Below are positions 10,653 to 22,800 of a stretch of DNA of 64,000 nucleotides, piece after piece. The notes under the pieces are model-generated. The model did no database searches. It was not told the DNA's origin and saw only the letters and a list, made by a program, of their open reading frames with translations. The first letter of the stretch is position 1; each line of letters starts with the position of its first letter. This DNA is from Cacajao melanocephalus (Eukaryota; Chordata; Mammalia; Primates; Pitheciidae), in assembly GCA_963573385.1 (NCBI GenBank), contig CAUYLG010075506.1, positions 62,001 to 126,000 of the forward strand, written 5' to 3'. The translations under genes were made by a program, and so were the position numbers.

Positions 10653-10832
10653 ACAAGTGCCCCTGAATTCCATTTGTGACTCTCGTGTGGCCCAGGACTC
10701 CAAGCTCACCTCCACACACCTGGAGAACAACCTCGCTGCCCGGTGCCGCAGCCCGCCCACCTCCTTCTCCTGCATCCGGGCCTATCAAGCATGGTCCTCC
10801 AGCCCCAGCGTCGGGAGCGGAAGGCCTCCTAG
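10653..10832 (+). pseudogene. ECMX: ECMX pseudogene last exon: C-terminal cysteine cap, frameshifted near the end
   Basis: Acceptor tcccttgcag. It reads 'RQVPLNSICDSRVAQDSKL' then 'TSTHLENNLAARCRSPPTSF', with the two cap cysteines present in 'SICD' and 'FSCIRAY'. After 'IRAYQ', one base seems missing near 10,789. In the shifted frame the tail runs 'SMVLQPQRRERKAS' to TAG at 10,830-10,832, which resembles the end of ECM2. No clear poly(A) signal is assigned; an AATAAA occurs at 11,041. Confidence 0.75.
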
Positions 10833-13800
10833 CTCCACCCGCCACCTTCCTCCAGGACACACTGTGCTTCTCAAGAGCGTGGAGAGGCAGGACGAGCTGT
10901 GCTTGGCCTTCACACCACTGGGAGAAAGGTCTAGAAGACCCCACTGCTTCCAGCGCACCCAATTCCCATGGACTGCTGAGGCCCCTCCACTTAGCAAATG
11001 GTCCGGGGGGCAAAAGGTGGCGTTGGTTTATACTTGAACATAATAAACGCAGCTCAGGCAAGCTCGCCAGCCAGCCTCCTCCCTCCAGGAGCTGCGCAGC
11101 ATGTGCTGGCTGTCCCAGGTCCGTGCAGTTCCTGAGCTGCACCTGAGACTGTCGGCAAATGGACTCAGAGGGCCTGGGTCCCACGGCTTCTCTGAGAGCC
11201 GCCCCACCCCTACCCTTGCTCCACCCCAGGCCATCAAGGGGCCAGGCTCCCCTCGTCTGCTTAAGGCAGCATCTGCACCTGACCTCTCTCATATAAGAAG
11301 TGTCCCCATCCTGGGCCTGGACGCACAGAGGTGGGCTGGCAGAGCAGGGCGGGGCAGAGGTTCAGGACACCTACTGTTGGTCCTAGAACCACCCACACCT
11401 GTACCGAGGCCTGAGGCCAGGGGCTGGGGAAGCTGCACAGTGGTCCTCTGTGGAAGCCCCTTTGCCTTTCCCTTGACATCCCCCCCAATTCCTGGTCCCA
11501 GAACCCTCATCCCGGCCCCCAACAAGCATGCCCACCTGCAGCACAGGTCCCCAGGGCCCCACCCCCAGCTCACAGATGGGTAACTTGCCCGGGGATGGAT
11601 GGCTGGCTCGCTGTGAGACCAGGCGGTGCCCCTAACTGACCTGGTGCAGGGAAGGGTGGGAGTGAGCACGAGGTCTGTGCAAAGCCAAGCCCCACCCTGA
11701 GCACCAGGCAGGGACCACCCCGGCTGGAGTTGGTGTCTGCCTGAGCGACCTCATGTGCCAGGAGTCCCTGGGAAGTGACAGCTCAGCTCTGCCAAGCCCT
11801 GAAGACTGACTGGCCAGCTATGCTGGCGGACACACCGGGTCTGTGGAGCCCTTGAAAGCCACTGAGGCCATTGCCCCGTTGGCCTGCCCGAGCGAGAGGG
11901 CCCCTGGGAACCGGATGGGGTCCCTGGGACAGCTTCCATAGCTCTCCAGGCCACCGGCCCCTGTGCCGGGAAGGGATAGGGACAAGGGGGTCACAACCAG
12001 TAGGGAGCACGACAGCCACTGCCCTTGGGTGGGGCTCACAGAGACAGCCAGGCAACAGGCATGGACGATGCCGCAGGAGGGGGCCCAGCAGACGTGTGCG
12101 ATCCCACCAGAGACACAGCCCAGCTCCAGGGAGCGAGTGGCCCTGTCCCCATCCTCTCCTCCTCTGACTCGTGAGCCTCCAGCGTGCCCCTCTGGCCCTT
12201 GCTATCCCACCCTATCACCTCGGCCACCCCATCTCAATCTGGGCATGGCCTTCCTACTTCCCAGCCCTCCCACCCTGGCAGGGCCGCCCGTCTCCTTCCC
12301 CTCTTCCTCTGGGCTGCTGGTATGGGTGGGGCAGAGGGGACCTTGCCCCACCACCAGCTCTGCCAAGGACCTGGGCCTGGGAACTGAATGTCGCCTTGCT
12401 CCCATTCCATCACTGATTCCCCCCACCCCTGAGTTCTCAGTGGAGAAAGCGCCAGACTGTGGTGGGGAAGAGAGGCCTGGGAAGCTGCGAGCTGTTTTCT
12501 TTGGACTCATCCCGGCATTCCTTCTCCTCCAGCTGGCCCCGCAGATATGGCACTTCCTGTTTGGGCTGGGTCACAGGTCAGCAGCCCTCAAGGCGCTGGC
12601 CCCGCTCTCCCCGCTCTCACGACCCCTCCTCCCCTCCTGGCCTCCCCAGCCCCTGTGCCTCTGGCTCGGGTCACCATGCAGTCCCCACCTTCTCGCAGTC
12701 CCAGAGGTCACGCCGGGAGGCAGAGGAAGAGTAGGCTGAGTGAGCCCCGACATCCCAACAGATGAGGCCAGAGGGGAGGAGGAGGAGGGGCCCCTCGGCT
12801 GCAGGAGTGCAGGGACCGAGCAGGCCACCCACAGGTGGTTATTCCACTTCTCAGAGCCTGGGCCGGGCCGATCTTCCTGTGACCTTCCCAACTGGGGAGG
12901 CAAGGGACTTGTGTTGGGGACATGTACCTTCAGGCTCTTGGGGTCGCACCTGGCCAAGGGAGAAGCTGGGCTGCAGCCCACCCTACAGGCCCGGCCAGGC
13001 CTCAGCCAACGCGTGCTCTGAGATGGGGCAAAGTGTCTGGGCCTTTATGTCCCCTCATGACTGGGACAAGGAGGCCGTTTTCAGCCCAGGGGATTCCCCA
13101 GAGGGCCAGGAGCTCATGGCTGGGGGCTTTGGTCCTTGGGGCTGTGGGAGGGCTGAAAGCACAGGCAGCCAGCGGAGCCTGCTGCAGGATGAGCCCAGTC
13201 GTGGCCCTGCGCCTGCCCCTGCTCCAGCATGGACCACCCTCCGGCACCCACTCACTCCCGCCTCCGCCTGTGGCTACTGTGCGCCTCTTCGGGGTGCCGC
13301 TGGCTCCACCCGAGGGTACAGCAGTAGGTGCAGCTCAATCGGTGACCCTAAAGTGCTGGGCATCTGAGGGGACAGTGCAGTGACAATGGCAATAGTGATG
13401 ACGACAGGGTAGGTGTGACTGGGGGCAAGAAGGGAGGCGCTCATCAGTCCCCAGATCGAGATGGGGACACTGAGGTGATGGGGTGAGACTGAGGGAAGGA
13501 CGGTGGGGACAGCTCACAAGTCAGAGGGGTAGAGAATGGGGGTGGGGAGCCACCCCTCCCTGGGACTGGGGCTGGGCCTGTGTCTCCGGCCTGGGACCTG
13601 GCTGGGACCTTGCACCTCTGCTCCACTTCTCCCAGCTGCAGTCCCAGGAAATTGCCCATCAGCCTCCAAATTCTTCTCCAAATGACCCTCGCTGGCCCCC
13701 GACGTGCCCACACCTCGCCTTCCCCACAGTCGGTTCCCAGCCCTCCCTCCGGCCTAACACCCCCATTCGCAAGCATCTTGCCACGGTGCCAACGCCCACC

Positions 13801-16800
13801 CGTACCCCCATAGCAGCTGCCACTGTGGCGGTCACAAAGGGACAGTCTGGGAGACACTGGGCTGTGTGGCCCTCAGGCCAGGTGCTGTCCCGCCCCATCT
13901 TCTGAGCATCTGGGCCAAAGATTGCCCCAAGCTGAAGTCAGGGGTCAGCACAGGCCCAGCACCTCCCCACTCCCACTAGAGCCTCCTGGTGCTACTCCTG
14001 GGCTCTGGTCTCCCTGAGGGAAGACCACAGGGGTCCTAGGGTGCCCCTGGCCTCTGGCTCACAGGCTTCGGCTTCCAAGGCAACCCACCTTCCGTCCTCT
14101 GGCCACGCCTCAGGCCATGGCCCTCTAAAGATAGCTAGACGCAGGCTGGGCCTCCCCGGAGCCCCCGTGCCGGCCCTGAAATTACAGCCCTGGTGGCCCT
14201 GAGAGAAGAGATGCTGTGTGATTATGTCCTCAGGGGAAGGTCAAAAAAAGCTCCTGGCATGGAGAGTGCCAGCTTTCAGCAGCCACACCTCGGCCCGCTC
14301 AGCACCAGCTCGGCCGCCCCAAGGCATGTTGTTGCAAGCCTCCTGCACCCAGAGGTCCCTGCTGAGCAAAAGCTTCATGCTGCTTCAGGGCTGCAAGTCA
14401 TCCAGACACCCTCGAGTGGTGGCGGGGCTGCCCTCTGGTGTCTGCCCTGAGGGTGTGGACATAAGGAATGGGCAAAGCCCGCAGGCCGGAGTGAGGGCCA
14501 CTCAAGGGTGTAAACTCCGGCCCCTCTGGGCAGGGCCAGTTGCTCAAGAGGTAACCTCGATGTGTGACAGGTCCCTGGCTGGAAATTTGTCCTGGAGGCT
14601 GAGGCTCTGCAAGAGCTACTCCCCAAGTGACTGAGAGGCGGCCTTAGGGCACTGCCTCCTCCCCTAGAAGCCTTCCCTGCCCCAGTCTTGTATGGGCACA
14701 TGGCACTTGTCACCTCCTTGCTTCTTGAGGCTGATGGTCCAGGGGATGGGGATGCTGCCTGTCTGCCTCGCCTACTGCAGCTCTCTGTCCCAGCTCTCTC
14801 GGCTCTCCCTCTGTCTCTTTGTCCCATCCCCAAGACAGGCATGGGCCCTTCGGTTCGCACCATCAGGACGGATGGGGTTAGTCGATGGGAGTCATGTCCA
14901 GGCAGAGGGGTTTGAGAAGCAGCCACCCAAGGAGAACGAGAGGGCCTGCCGGACACAGGGAGCCAGGCAGAGGGAGCCTAGGGCCCAGTTCTAGTTTCCA
15001 GACCCTGGAGACGCATGGGGCGAGCAGGGGGGCCTCTGCGTAAGAGACCACCTCCCAGGTGCCCAGGCTCTGCCCTCCAGGACTCACACTACCCGCCAGC
15101 ATTTCATGCCCACAGCCTGCCCTCTGGGCCCCCCGACCCCTCTGCTCTCCTGGGCCTCCCTGCCGTAGCTTTGAAGACAGGGCACCAACAGCTGCAGGCC
15201 AGCTGTGGGGGGCCAGCTGTGGACTCCAGGTCCTCTTCCCCACATGGCCAAGGAGATGGCAGCTGCCTTAGATCCCTGCAACCTGCCTCCCTCCTCGCAG
15301 CCCCTGCCTCTGTGGCCCTCTCCCTCCCTCAGACGTGCCGTGGTCTCACCCTTCCTTCCCATGGCTGCCGCCCCAGCTGCTACCTTCCAGCACTTGTCCT
15401 GGGCTCTGCCTGATGAGGGCTAGATGACAGGCAGGCTCACCACAGTGCTGCCTGGGGCTCCCAGGCAGGGGCAGCTGCAGGGCCAGGACAGCTTTCCCTG
15501 GAAGCCTGAGCAGCCTGCCCACAGCTGCCCTCCTCACACAGCTGAGGGGGTCAGGCTCCTTGTCAGGTGGAGAGGACTGAGCTCTCGGCTCCATCTGGCA
15601 GGAGAACGGCTCCGGGGGCTGAGAGGCAAGGTAAAGCTGGTGCCAGCAGGACCTCCCCACCCTCTACAGCCTTTTGGGGGAAGATCCCAGCTGGGGTCAC
15701 ATACAGGCCGTGCTGGAAGGGGCCAGGTTCTGCTTCCCCCACCTCCTGCACTGATTGTCTGCCTCCTCCCCAGGAGCCCTGGGGACCTCAGGAAATGCCT
15801 GCTCTTCCTTCCTGCCTTGCAACCCCCATGGCTGCCCTCCCCCTGCTTCCCCTGTCTCCCCCTGCCTCCTCCCAGCCCTGAGAGGCCAGAAGGGCAGAAG
15901 CCTGCCCGCCCGCCTGCCCGATCTGCTGGCCAGCAAGGAAGTGCTGTTCCTAGAGCAGTTCAGCTGGGATCAAGGTTGCTTCTGCGCTGCAGAGAGAACC
16001 CAGGCCTGAGGACGGGGGAGCAGGAGGGGGAGCAGAAGGGGGCGGCCCTAGGACGGAGGTACTGCCTAGCTGGTCTGGGAGTGGCCCCCAAATTAGAGGG
16101 CCAGGCCGAGTGACTCAGTGGGTCCTGGGCCGGGCGTGCAGTCATGGCTTATTGCAGACTGCAAACCACAGACACAAGAACCTTCCAAGCACAAGGACCG
16201 TATTTATACGAGTATTCCCCCAGAAGCAGCCCCCAACTTTGGGTAAGAGCTGCAAGGTGCGTGCATAATGTGTCTCCCCAAGCAGGGTGTCACATCATGG
16301 CCACTTCCAAGTCCCCTCCAGGAACATGCCTGGCTGAGACCTGAAGGTGGGGTTGGTGCAGGGCCGCACTGCAGTGCCGCCTGGCTCGCCTGCGTCTCCC
16401 CACACCCCCCGAACCTGGGCTCTTCCTTCCACCAGCAACATCCCCCTTCCCTACCGGTCTGCCCCAGGTCACCTCCTCCAGGTAGCCCTCCCAAGCCTCT
16501 GGCACTGTAGATGGGCCTGTGCCCCCACAGTATTCAGAGCTGTGTCACTGCCACTGGGACTCCTGGAGGCTGAGGCCCTGAGTGACAGCTCCTGGGTTCC
16601 CACTCCCGAGCAGTGCAGGAAGGGACTGGGTACCAGCACCTTGGGCAGCATGAATGCCTTGAGTGAGTTTCTCCTTTCCTCTGAAACAGCTTTACCACAG
16701 GATTTGCCCATTGAACACGTACCAGGCAAGGGTTATTATTTGGTCTATTCACAGAATTGTGCAACCATCACACAGTAAATTGGAGAGCATTTTCATCACC

Positions 16801-18480
16801 TCAGAAAGAAAACCCATACTTTTAGCTATCACCTCTCTGGCACCCCCTTCCCACAAATCCACTTTCTGTCCCCACGGATGAGCCTATTGTGAATATTTCA
16901 AATGAATGGAACCGGAGGGTCTGCGGCCTTTTGCAACTGGCTGTCACTGAGCGGAATGCTTCCAGATGCTTCTCTCTCCACCCAGACTACTAGTCAGGCC
17001 CGCTCTCTACTGATGGGTTTCTCCATGAATGAGTTGGCATCTGGGTCCAAATCCAGTGGGGGATGGAAAGAGGGCAGGACAATGATGAGACCAGGTGGCC
17101 GTGAGTCTGACGCTGAGGCCGGGCAGGGCTGCAGGGCGCTCACAATACCGTGATAGCATTCTTTCTCCTGCCAGGTATGTCCGCATGTTTACAGCAAAAG
17201 GTAAAACACACAAACCTGCCAAAAGACAAGCCACCCCCTTTGTCTGGAAGGGGCACACATGGTCTCCAATGTCCTCATCCCAATCACGGAATCAAGAGGG
17301 AACCGGAGTTCCCAGCCTGGCCCCTGGTTTCCCGTGTCTCCCTTCTCCCTGGCCCAGCCTAGAAGCTTCTTGGAAGCAGGTACCACAGTTTGGTCAAGCC
17401 GCCATGTGTCCCAGATCCTGGCCAGGCCCTGAGCTGCCTCTGGGGCACAGGAAGGGTCTGTGCCCTGCCATGCCCCCAGGTAGGGCTGTCCTGGAAGCAT
17501 CTGCCCTGGCCTGGGGCCTTCCAGATGGCACTGCCAGGCAGATGAAGACCCTCAGCCCTCGCCACTGTCCTCTCCTCTCTAGCCACCCCTCTCTCCCTCT
17601 CTGCCCCTTCAAGCTTTTTCTCTCAATATGAAATCTTCTCTCTTGGTCCAATTCTACTGCGGATCTCAGTTTCTCACTCCCTGTGTCTCAGAAGCTGCTC
17701 TTGCTGAGGGAAGAAGGGGACACTATGGGACAGGGGGGCAGCGTCGTGCTAAGGACCCAGGCTCTAAACACAGGAGGAGCTGGACTCACTTGGGCCCTCA
17801 GGAAGTGGCCGAGGCTTGGCGGGGTAACCTGGTCACTCCTGGAAGTGACCAGCACAGGGTTGAGCCCAGAGGAAGTGGCCACCCACAGAGCAGTTCCCGT
17901 GTCCGAGGGGACCTGCAGGAACTGAGCAAGAAGGCTGACTCGCTGGATCTCTCGTCTCTGAATCAGCTCAGGGCAGGCCAGTGGGGGAGGCCCCTGCCCC
18001 GTCCTGCCAGCACCAGACAGATCGGGCCCTCTTTTCAAGGGAAGAAAGGCTGGGGTGGAAGGGAGGGCACAGGGCACCTGGGAGCAACAGCTCCCTCTCT
18101 GATCCCGAGAAACCACCCTCTTGCTTAGGCCGAAGCAGGTTCCCTGCAAGCTTAGGACCAAATTCCAGGGCCACTCCCGGGCCTAGCAGCCCAAGGCCGC
18201 CTCCCCTTCGTCTTCCTTCCATCTCTTTCCTCCGCCTGGAGAGATGCCAGCTAGCACCTCAGTGTCCCCATCCGGGCAGTGGAAAGTTTGACTCTCTGAG
18301 GCAGTGCCTGCCCAGAGACTCCAAGGGTCCTTGTTTGAGTGAGTGCGAGTGTGTCCGTTCCTCTGCTGTCTGTCCCAGACAGGGGCGGAGCGGGGGGTGG
18401 GGGGGCGGGGGAGGTGGAGGTGGTGGGAGCAAGGGGGCGGGGGCTCAGCTAGCCCAGCCGTCTACAAGAAAATTGCTCCC
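10833..18480. other. Intergenic DNA between ECMX and BGN
   Basis: No coding exon with recognisable similarity was found. It contains GC-rich unique sequence and an L1 3' fragment at about 16,690-16,990. Open frames in this stretch are short or have proline/serine-rich translations typical of GC-rich noncoding DNA. Cis-regulatory elements for BGN would be expected here but none can be pinned by eye. Confidence 0.6.
16690..16990 (+). mobile_element. L1 (old L1M-type) 3' end fragment
   Basis: Motifs in order match the 3' end of old L1 elements: 'ttcacagaattgtgcaacca', 'attttcatcacctcagaaag', 'tccactttctgtccccacgg', 'atttcaaatgaatggaac', 'cttttgcaactggctgtcac'. The sense orientation is + . Diverged and truncated at both ends. 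The same L1 segment recurs at 52,950-53,915. Confidence 0.8.
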
Positions 18481-18671
18481 TTTGAAGCTGCCAGGGGGGC
18501 CGGGAAGCCTGCCCCCTCCCGCCCGCCCGCCCTCTCCGCCCCACCAGCCCCCTCCCTTCTTTCTTCCCTCCCCGCCCTCTCCCCGCCGTCCCCTCCCCAT
18601 CGGCCCGCCTGCCCAGCCTTTAGCCTCCCTCCCGCCGCCTCTGTCTCCCTCTCTCCACAAACTGCCCAGGA
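18380..18671 (+). promoter_or_regulatory. BGN: BGN promoter region (TATA-less, GC- and CT-rich)
   Basis: Directly upstream of the recognised BGN first exon. It contains G-rich runs with GGGGCGGGG/GGGCGGGGG Sp1-type sites (about 18,396-18,440) and a long C/T-rich tract (about 18,535-18,660) with no TATA box. A TATA-less, Sp1-site promoter agrees with what is known for human BGN. The exact start site is not determined here. Confidence 0.65.
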
Positions 18672-18782
18672 GTGAGCAGCTGCTTTCGGTCCGCTGGACA
18701 GACCGGACAGACAGACGTGCAGACGGCCCACCACCCCAGCCCGCCAACTAGCCAGCCTGCGCCTGGCGCCTCCCCTCTCCAG
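18672..18782 (+). other. BGN: BGN exon 1 (noncoding 5'UTR)
   Basis: The run 'gctgctttcggtccgctgga' through 'gcgcctggcgcctcccctc' corresponds to the known human BGN leader. It ends at CCAG|GTAGGG (donor 18,783). It has no ATG, so there is no upstream start in the spliced leader. The 5' end is approximate; the 3' end is firm. The intron that follows is 9.0 kb. Confidence 0.85.
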
Positions 18783-19847
18783 GTAGGGCTCCTGAGCCAG
18801 CCCCGCTCCCGCCCTGTGCTGTCTGCACTGTCCCCTCGCTGGCCTCAAGCTGCCTCCTCACAACCCAGAGATGCCTCTGACCCTGCTGCCTCTGCTGTCC
18901 CAAGCGCTGGTCCTGCGGTCCCCAGGGCCCTGAGGGTGTCCACAGACTTCCCCAGCGCTCGCTGCTGGCTGCTGGTCTACGCCCCGTCACCGCCACCCTG
19001 TGGCCCCCTTGGTCCCTGTCAGGCTTCTGCCTCTTCTTGCCGCCTTCCAGGCACCTTTCCCTCGCCCCTGCATCTCCCTCTCCCTTCTGACCTTGCTCTG
19101 CTTCACCCAGCTCTTGTCCCTCTGCCTCCTCCTAGGGGTCCCTCTTCTTGGCCACCACCCTAGAGCATGACTGGGTGATTGGCACACCAGCTTTGCCACG
19201 GGCCCTTTCCCATCACTGCTAGTCCCAAGCGCATGCTCCACTCCCTCAGCCATGCTCTGCCAGGTGCCTCCTTGCTCCAGGACTTGGCACCTGGCCCAGG
19301 TTGGGTCAGGTCGGGGACCACCCAGGGCCCACCGAGCTCAGCACCCAGGAGCAGTCCTCCACTACGCTGCCCAAGGCCAGTCCTTGGCCTGGGCTGAGAG
19401 ACTTGGTTTCCCAGGCACCCTGCCCAGACATTCCTCACTCACCCCCAGGCTACTGCCCTGCCTCTACTTCCTCTGTGAGAAGTGTGGGTCCTGGGAGCCC
19501 TGGCTGCAAGCGCCCTGGCTGGTGCTGCCTGGGTGGCTCAGCTCTGTCCGTCTCCAGGACCCCTTTGGACTGGTACTCAGAATGGGCGGGGAGGGGAAGG
19601 AGAGAAAATCAGGCAACTGTGCCATGTTCCCCAGGGCAGACCTGGCTTGGGGCCCCAGAGGGGCCTGCCAAGGGACCCAGGAGAGGAAGCAAGAGAGTGT
19701 CCTGGAAGGCCCAGGGAGAGGAGTGCCCCCTCACTGCTCCTTGGGTGGGGCTGGGTGCCTGTGCGCCTGCTGAGCAGAGCAGAGGCGCCCGGATCAGCAG
19801 GCACAGGCCACATGAGTCTCCAGTGGTGTGTCTTGGCAGGCAAGCCT

Positions 19848-19880
19848 GCTGTCCTGCTGTCCTGCTGTCCTGCTGTCCTG
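19848..19880. repeat. 8-bp tandem repeat (TGCTGTCC), about 4 units
   Basis: Perfect head-to-tail copies of TGCTGTCC in BGN intron 1. A short array, likely polymorphic. Confidence 0.9.
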
Positions 19881-22800
19881 GCTACCAGGCTGCTCCGGTC
19901 CCATCCTCAGGGGCTCCTGTCTCTGCACCCTTGCCCCTCCCTGGCCTGCCAGCTGTGTGCCCTATAGCAACTAACTGGAATTGAGACAAGCTGGAGATGC
20001 TCAGGCCCTCCCCCCGTGCCAGAAAGGTTCCCGGGGGCCTGCGCCCAGGAGTGCAGGTGAGCGCCTCCTGGCAACGTTCAGTCGCCTGTGCCAGCCGCAC
20101 CCTAGGAGAGCTGGTGTGTGAGCAGGGGTGCCTTGGGGCAGAGAGTGTCCATGTATGGCCACTGTGGGCCATCGTGGGCGAGCCTTTGAGGGCAAGTGGT
20201 GTATTGAAGATGCAGGGCTGCCTCCAAGCCACCAGGGCTGGGCGGTGGGAGCAGGCTCTGAGCCAGGGAGCAGAGAGGACTCCCATGGCAAGCTGGCCAG
20301 CTGTGGGTGGCAGCCCTGGCCTCCCTGGCCCACCTTCAAGCCCCAAGGACCCAGGTGGCAGTGGGCATTAGCCCTGCCACCGCATAGACAGGGAGTCTGG
20401 GAAAGGAAAGGGGATGTTTCCAAGGCAAGAATGAGCTTCCTGTCTTAGCAACATTCCAGTCATTCAAACAAGGCTATAGAGTGTCCCTTCCAGTGACAGC
20501 ACCAAGTCCCCAGAGGAGGGGTTTGTAATGAGTCCCCACTTGACAGTTCATACCCAGAGCCTTTTGCAAGGGCTTCTGAGTCCTTGCCACCCTGCACTGA
20601 AGTAGGATGGGGACCTCCCCCTCTGCCGTCTCCTGTGCTTCCCGGGTCCACCCCCCACCATCTCCAGCCTGTCTGGGAGTCACGTGTCCTCAGCCCACAG
20701 AATCCCCAGCACACGCCCCACCCCCAGGCCCAGCCCCAGCCCCAGGGTCCCTGGTGCCCCACCTGCCAGGTCCCCTCCCCTGCCTTGCTCATCCCCCAAC
20801 ACCTCTCATGGTTGAAAAGGTCTTCCCCTACCCACTACAACCCCCTGTCACTCATCTGTGCTTGGGAGAGCTTGGTCCCTGCTCCAAGTTGCTCCCTCTA
20901 GTGTCCAGGCCCGCCACCGAGCCCCTGCCAGCCCTGGGAACCACTCTGCCAGCCCTGACCCCGAGCCTGCCAGCCAGGGCCTAAGGTGAGCAATGCCCGC
21001 TCCTGTCCTCTTCTGCTCAGATGCTGGGCTGGGAGATCAGGGGCAACAGCTTGGTCACTCACAGAGCCCTTTTGGCAACTCTTAGAGGGACCACTGGTGG
21101 GGGCAGTGCAGAGGGGGAGCGTACATGGCTCAGTCCTCTCCTGGCCTGAGGCCCTCTCCTAGCCTAAGCGGCCTGCTGGACCCGTGGCCAGGCCCTTCTC
21201 CAGCCTTCCAGAAAGAACCAGCTTCCCATTCCCAGGGTCCCCTAGGGAAGGCCTGGGCCACCTCCTCTGGGGGAGTACTGGCGACTGTGCTTCATTCCTC
21301 CTTCGCCACGTCCCCTTCCAGGCCAGTGGGTCCCCTCCCCTACTGGGAGCCCACAGCCAGAAGCCCCTTCTGGGACTCTAGGCTCCTGGGAACCACCCCA
21401 GCTGCCCCCTCCACCATTTGCTTTCTTCCCCACCCTGTCATGGCTCTGGGTCCGAGCAGCCTCTGGTGTGGCTCTGGAGGGGCCAGTAGCCTCGGCTCTT
21501 CCAAGGACTGCAGAACCCTTCCCCCTCCCAGCTTCCCACCTGCTCAGCTCCGATCCCAACCAGCCCAAGGAGCAGGGGCTCCCGGCTCCCTGGCAGGCCT
21601 GGTGAAGGCGCGGCCCATTACTGAGGGGCTCATCTCTGAGGCTTAGGGGCCTGGGGCTCTAGCCAGCCTTCTCGAATGGAACACTCCCGTCCACGGCATC
21701 TTAAGCCTAAGCTCCACGGAAACACTGGCCCGGGATGAGCTGGAGGCCCCGGGTGCAGCGGGCTCTGTGGCCTCCTGAACTTGCCTCTGACCCCACCCCA
21801 CCCCTACAAGCTGCTGGACATCCCAGTCCTGTCTGGTCCCTGAGGTGTTCAAATGGGCCAAAGCGAGTATAGTGGGCAGACCCCTGGGTGGCCACAGGAT
21901 TAGAGGGCAGCCCTGTCCCTGAAGACAGGGGAAGTCCGGGAGGCCACTGCGACTTCTGTCCTCTGGAAGTGAGAGTCCCTGCTTCATCCTGACTGCCATC
22001 TCATGAGTCTTGGAGGCTGCACAGCCATGGGAGCCCAGCAGCCCCGGGAGCCTGAAGCTAAGTAGGCTGTGGGTCGCCCTGGCTGGCTGAAGGAGGCTAA
22101 TCCCAGCCCAGCCTGAGCCCCTGGCAGAGAGCGGGTTGTGGCAGGGAGGGCTGCAGGAAACCCTCCCCTCCCCTCCCGGCCTTGGTGGGCCTGCACCAGG
22201 GAGGGAGGGAGGCAGCACCCCAGGCTCTGGGGGGCAGGCCGGGAATATCTCCCCTGGGGCCCTGAAGTGCTCTCCGGGGGGCATCTTGGCTTTTCCAGGA
22301 GACATTCCAGTAGACAGAGGCAGAGGTGAGAGGGCTGGGCAGGGGCTGCCCTGTTGGGTGTGCCGGGGCTGAGGAGGGGCTTCTGGGGCTGTGGACCATG
22401 GGAGCTACTGATGGTGGTATCTGGAGAGAAGGGCCATGCTTCCGGGGGGGCAGGAAAGCACTCTGCACACCCCCGAGAGTGTGAGACCTGTCAGCTCTGG
22501 GTCCTGTGGCACTGTCTGCAGTGGCAGAGGAGGGGGTCCAGACATGTGGGCAAGGACACAGGCGGACAGACAGTGTGTGCATTCCCAGACCTGCTGTTTC
22601 CTCACCGTGTGGCTCCCCTCCCCAACTTGGAGCCCACAGCCAGAAGCTCTTGCCTTGGGCAAGACCTTGGGGAACAACTCCCTGAGCCTCAGTTTACCCC
22701 TTCATCAAGTCGTAAGGCATCACTTCCTTCTTATGGTCAACTGGGGATGGTGGGGGGCTAAGTAAAGAAATCACGAGTCCCCTGCTCTGCCTCTGAGAGG

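Larger units (their letters stand above)
5559..10832 (+). pseudogene. ECMX: ECMX: X-linked ECM2-like leucine-rich-repeat gene, pseudogene (seven exons)
   Basis: Seven consecutive exons (5559-5842, 6004-6118, 6461-6593, 6801-6957, 7424-7563, 9802-10128, 10653-10832) together encode the leucine-rich-repeat half of an ECM2-like extracellular matrix protein. They run from a Cys-capped start (SLPASCHLAQAVIACGN) through about a dozen LRRs to the C-terminal cap with 'NSICD' and 'FSCIRAY'. Every junction has AG/GT borders, and the codon phases match across all six introns (1,0,1,0,2,2), as expected of a once-functional spliced gene and not of a retrocopy. The frame is broken in exon 2 (at least one, probably two indels near 6,062-6,092), exon 4 (near 6,867) and exon 7 (near 10,789). 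Several LRR consensus Asn residues are also lost. ECM2 is the chromosome 9 paralogue. An X-linked ECM2 relative beside BGN is known as a pseudogene in human. N-terminal signal-peptide and VWC exons were not found. Identity as an ECM2-family LRR gene is strong; the symbol is from recall. Confidence 0.85.

Noticed and set aside
5559..10832. ECMX considered as a processed (retro) pseudogene or as a functional gene
   Set aside because: Introns with matching phases rule out a retrocopy. Several independent frameshifts and lost LRR residues argue against function.
17981..18751. 256-codon open frame across the BGN promoter
   Set aside because: The C-terminal half is a Pro/Ser-rich translation of the C/T tract. 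It overlaps the known noncoding BGN exon 1 and has no similarity to a protein.
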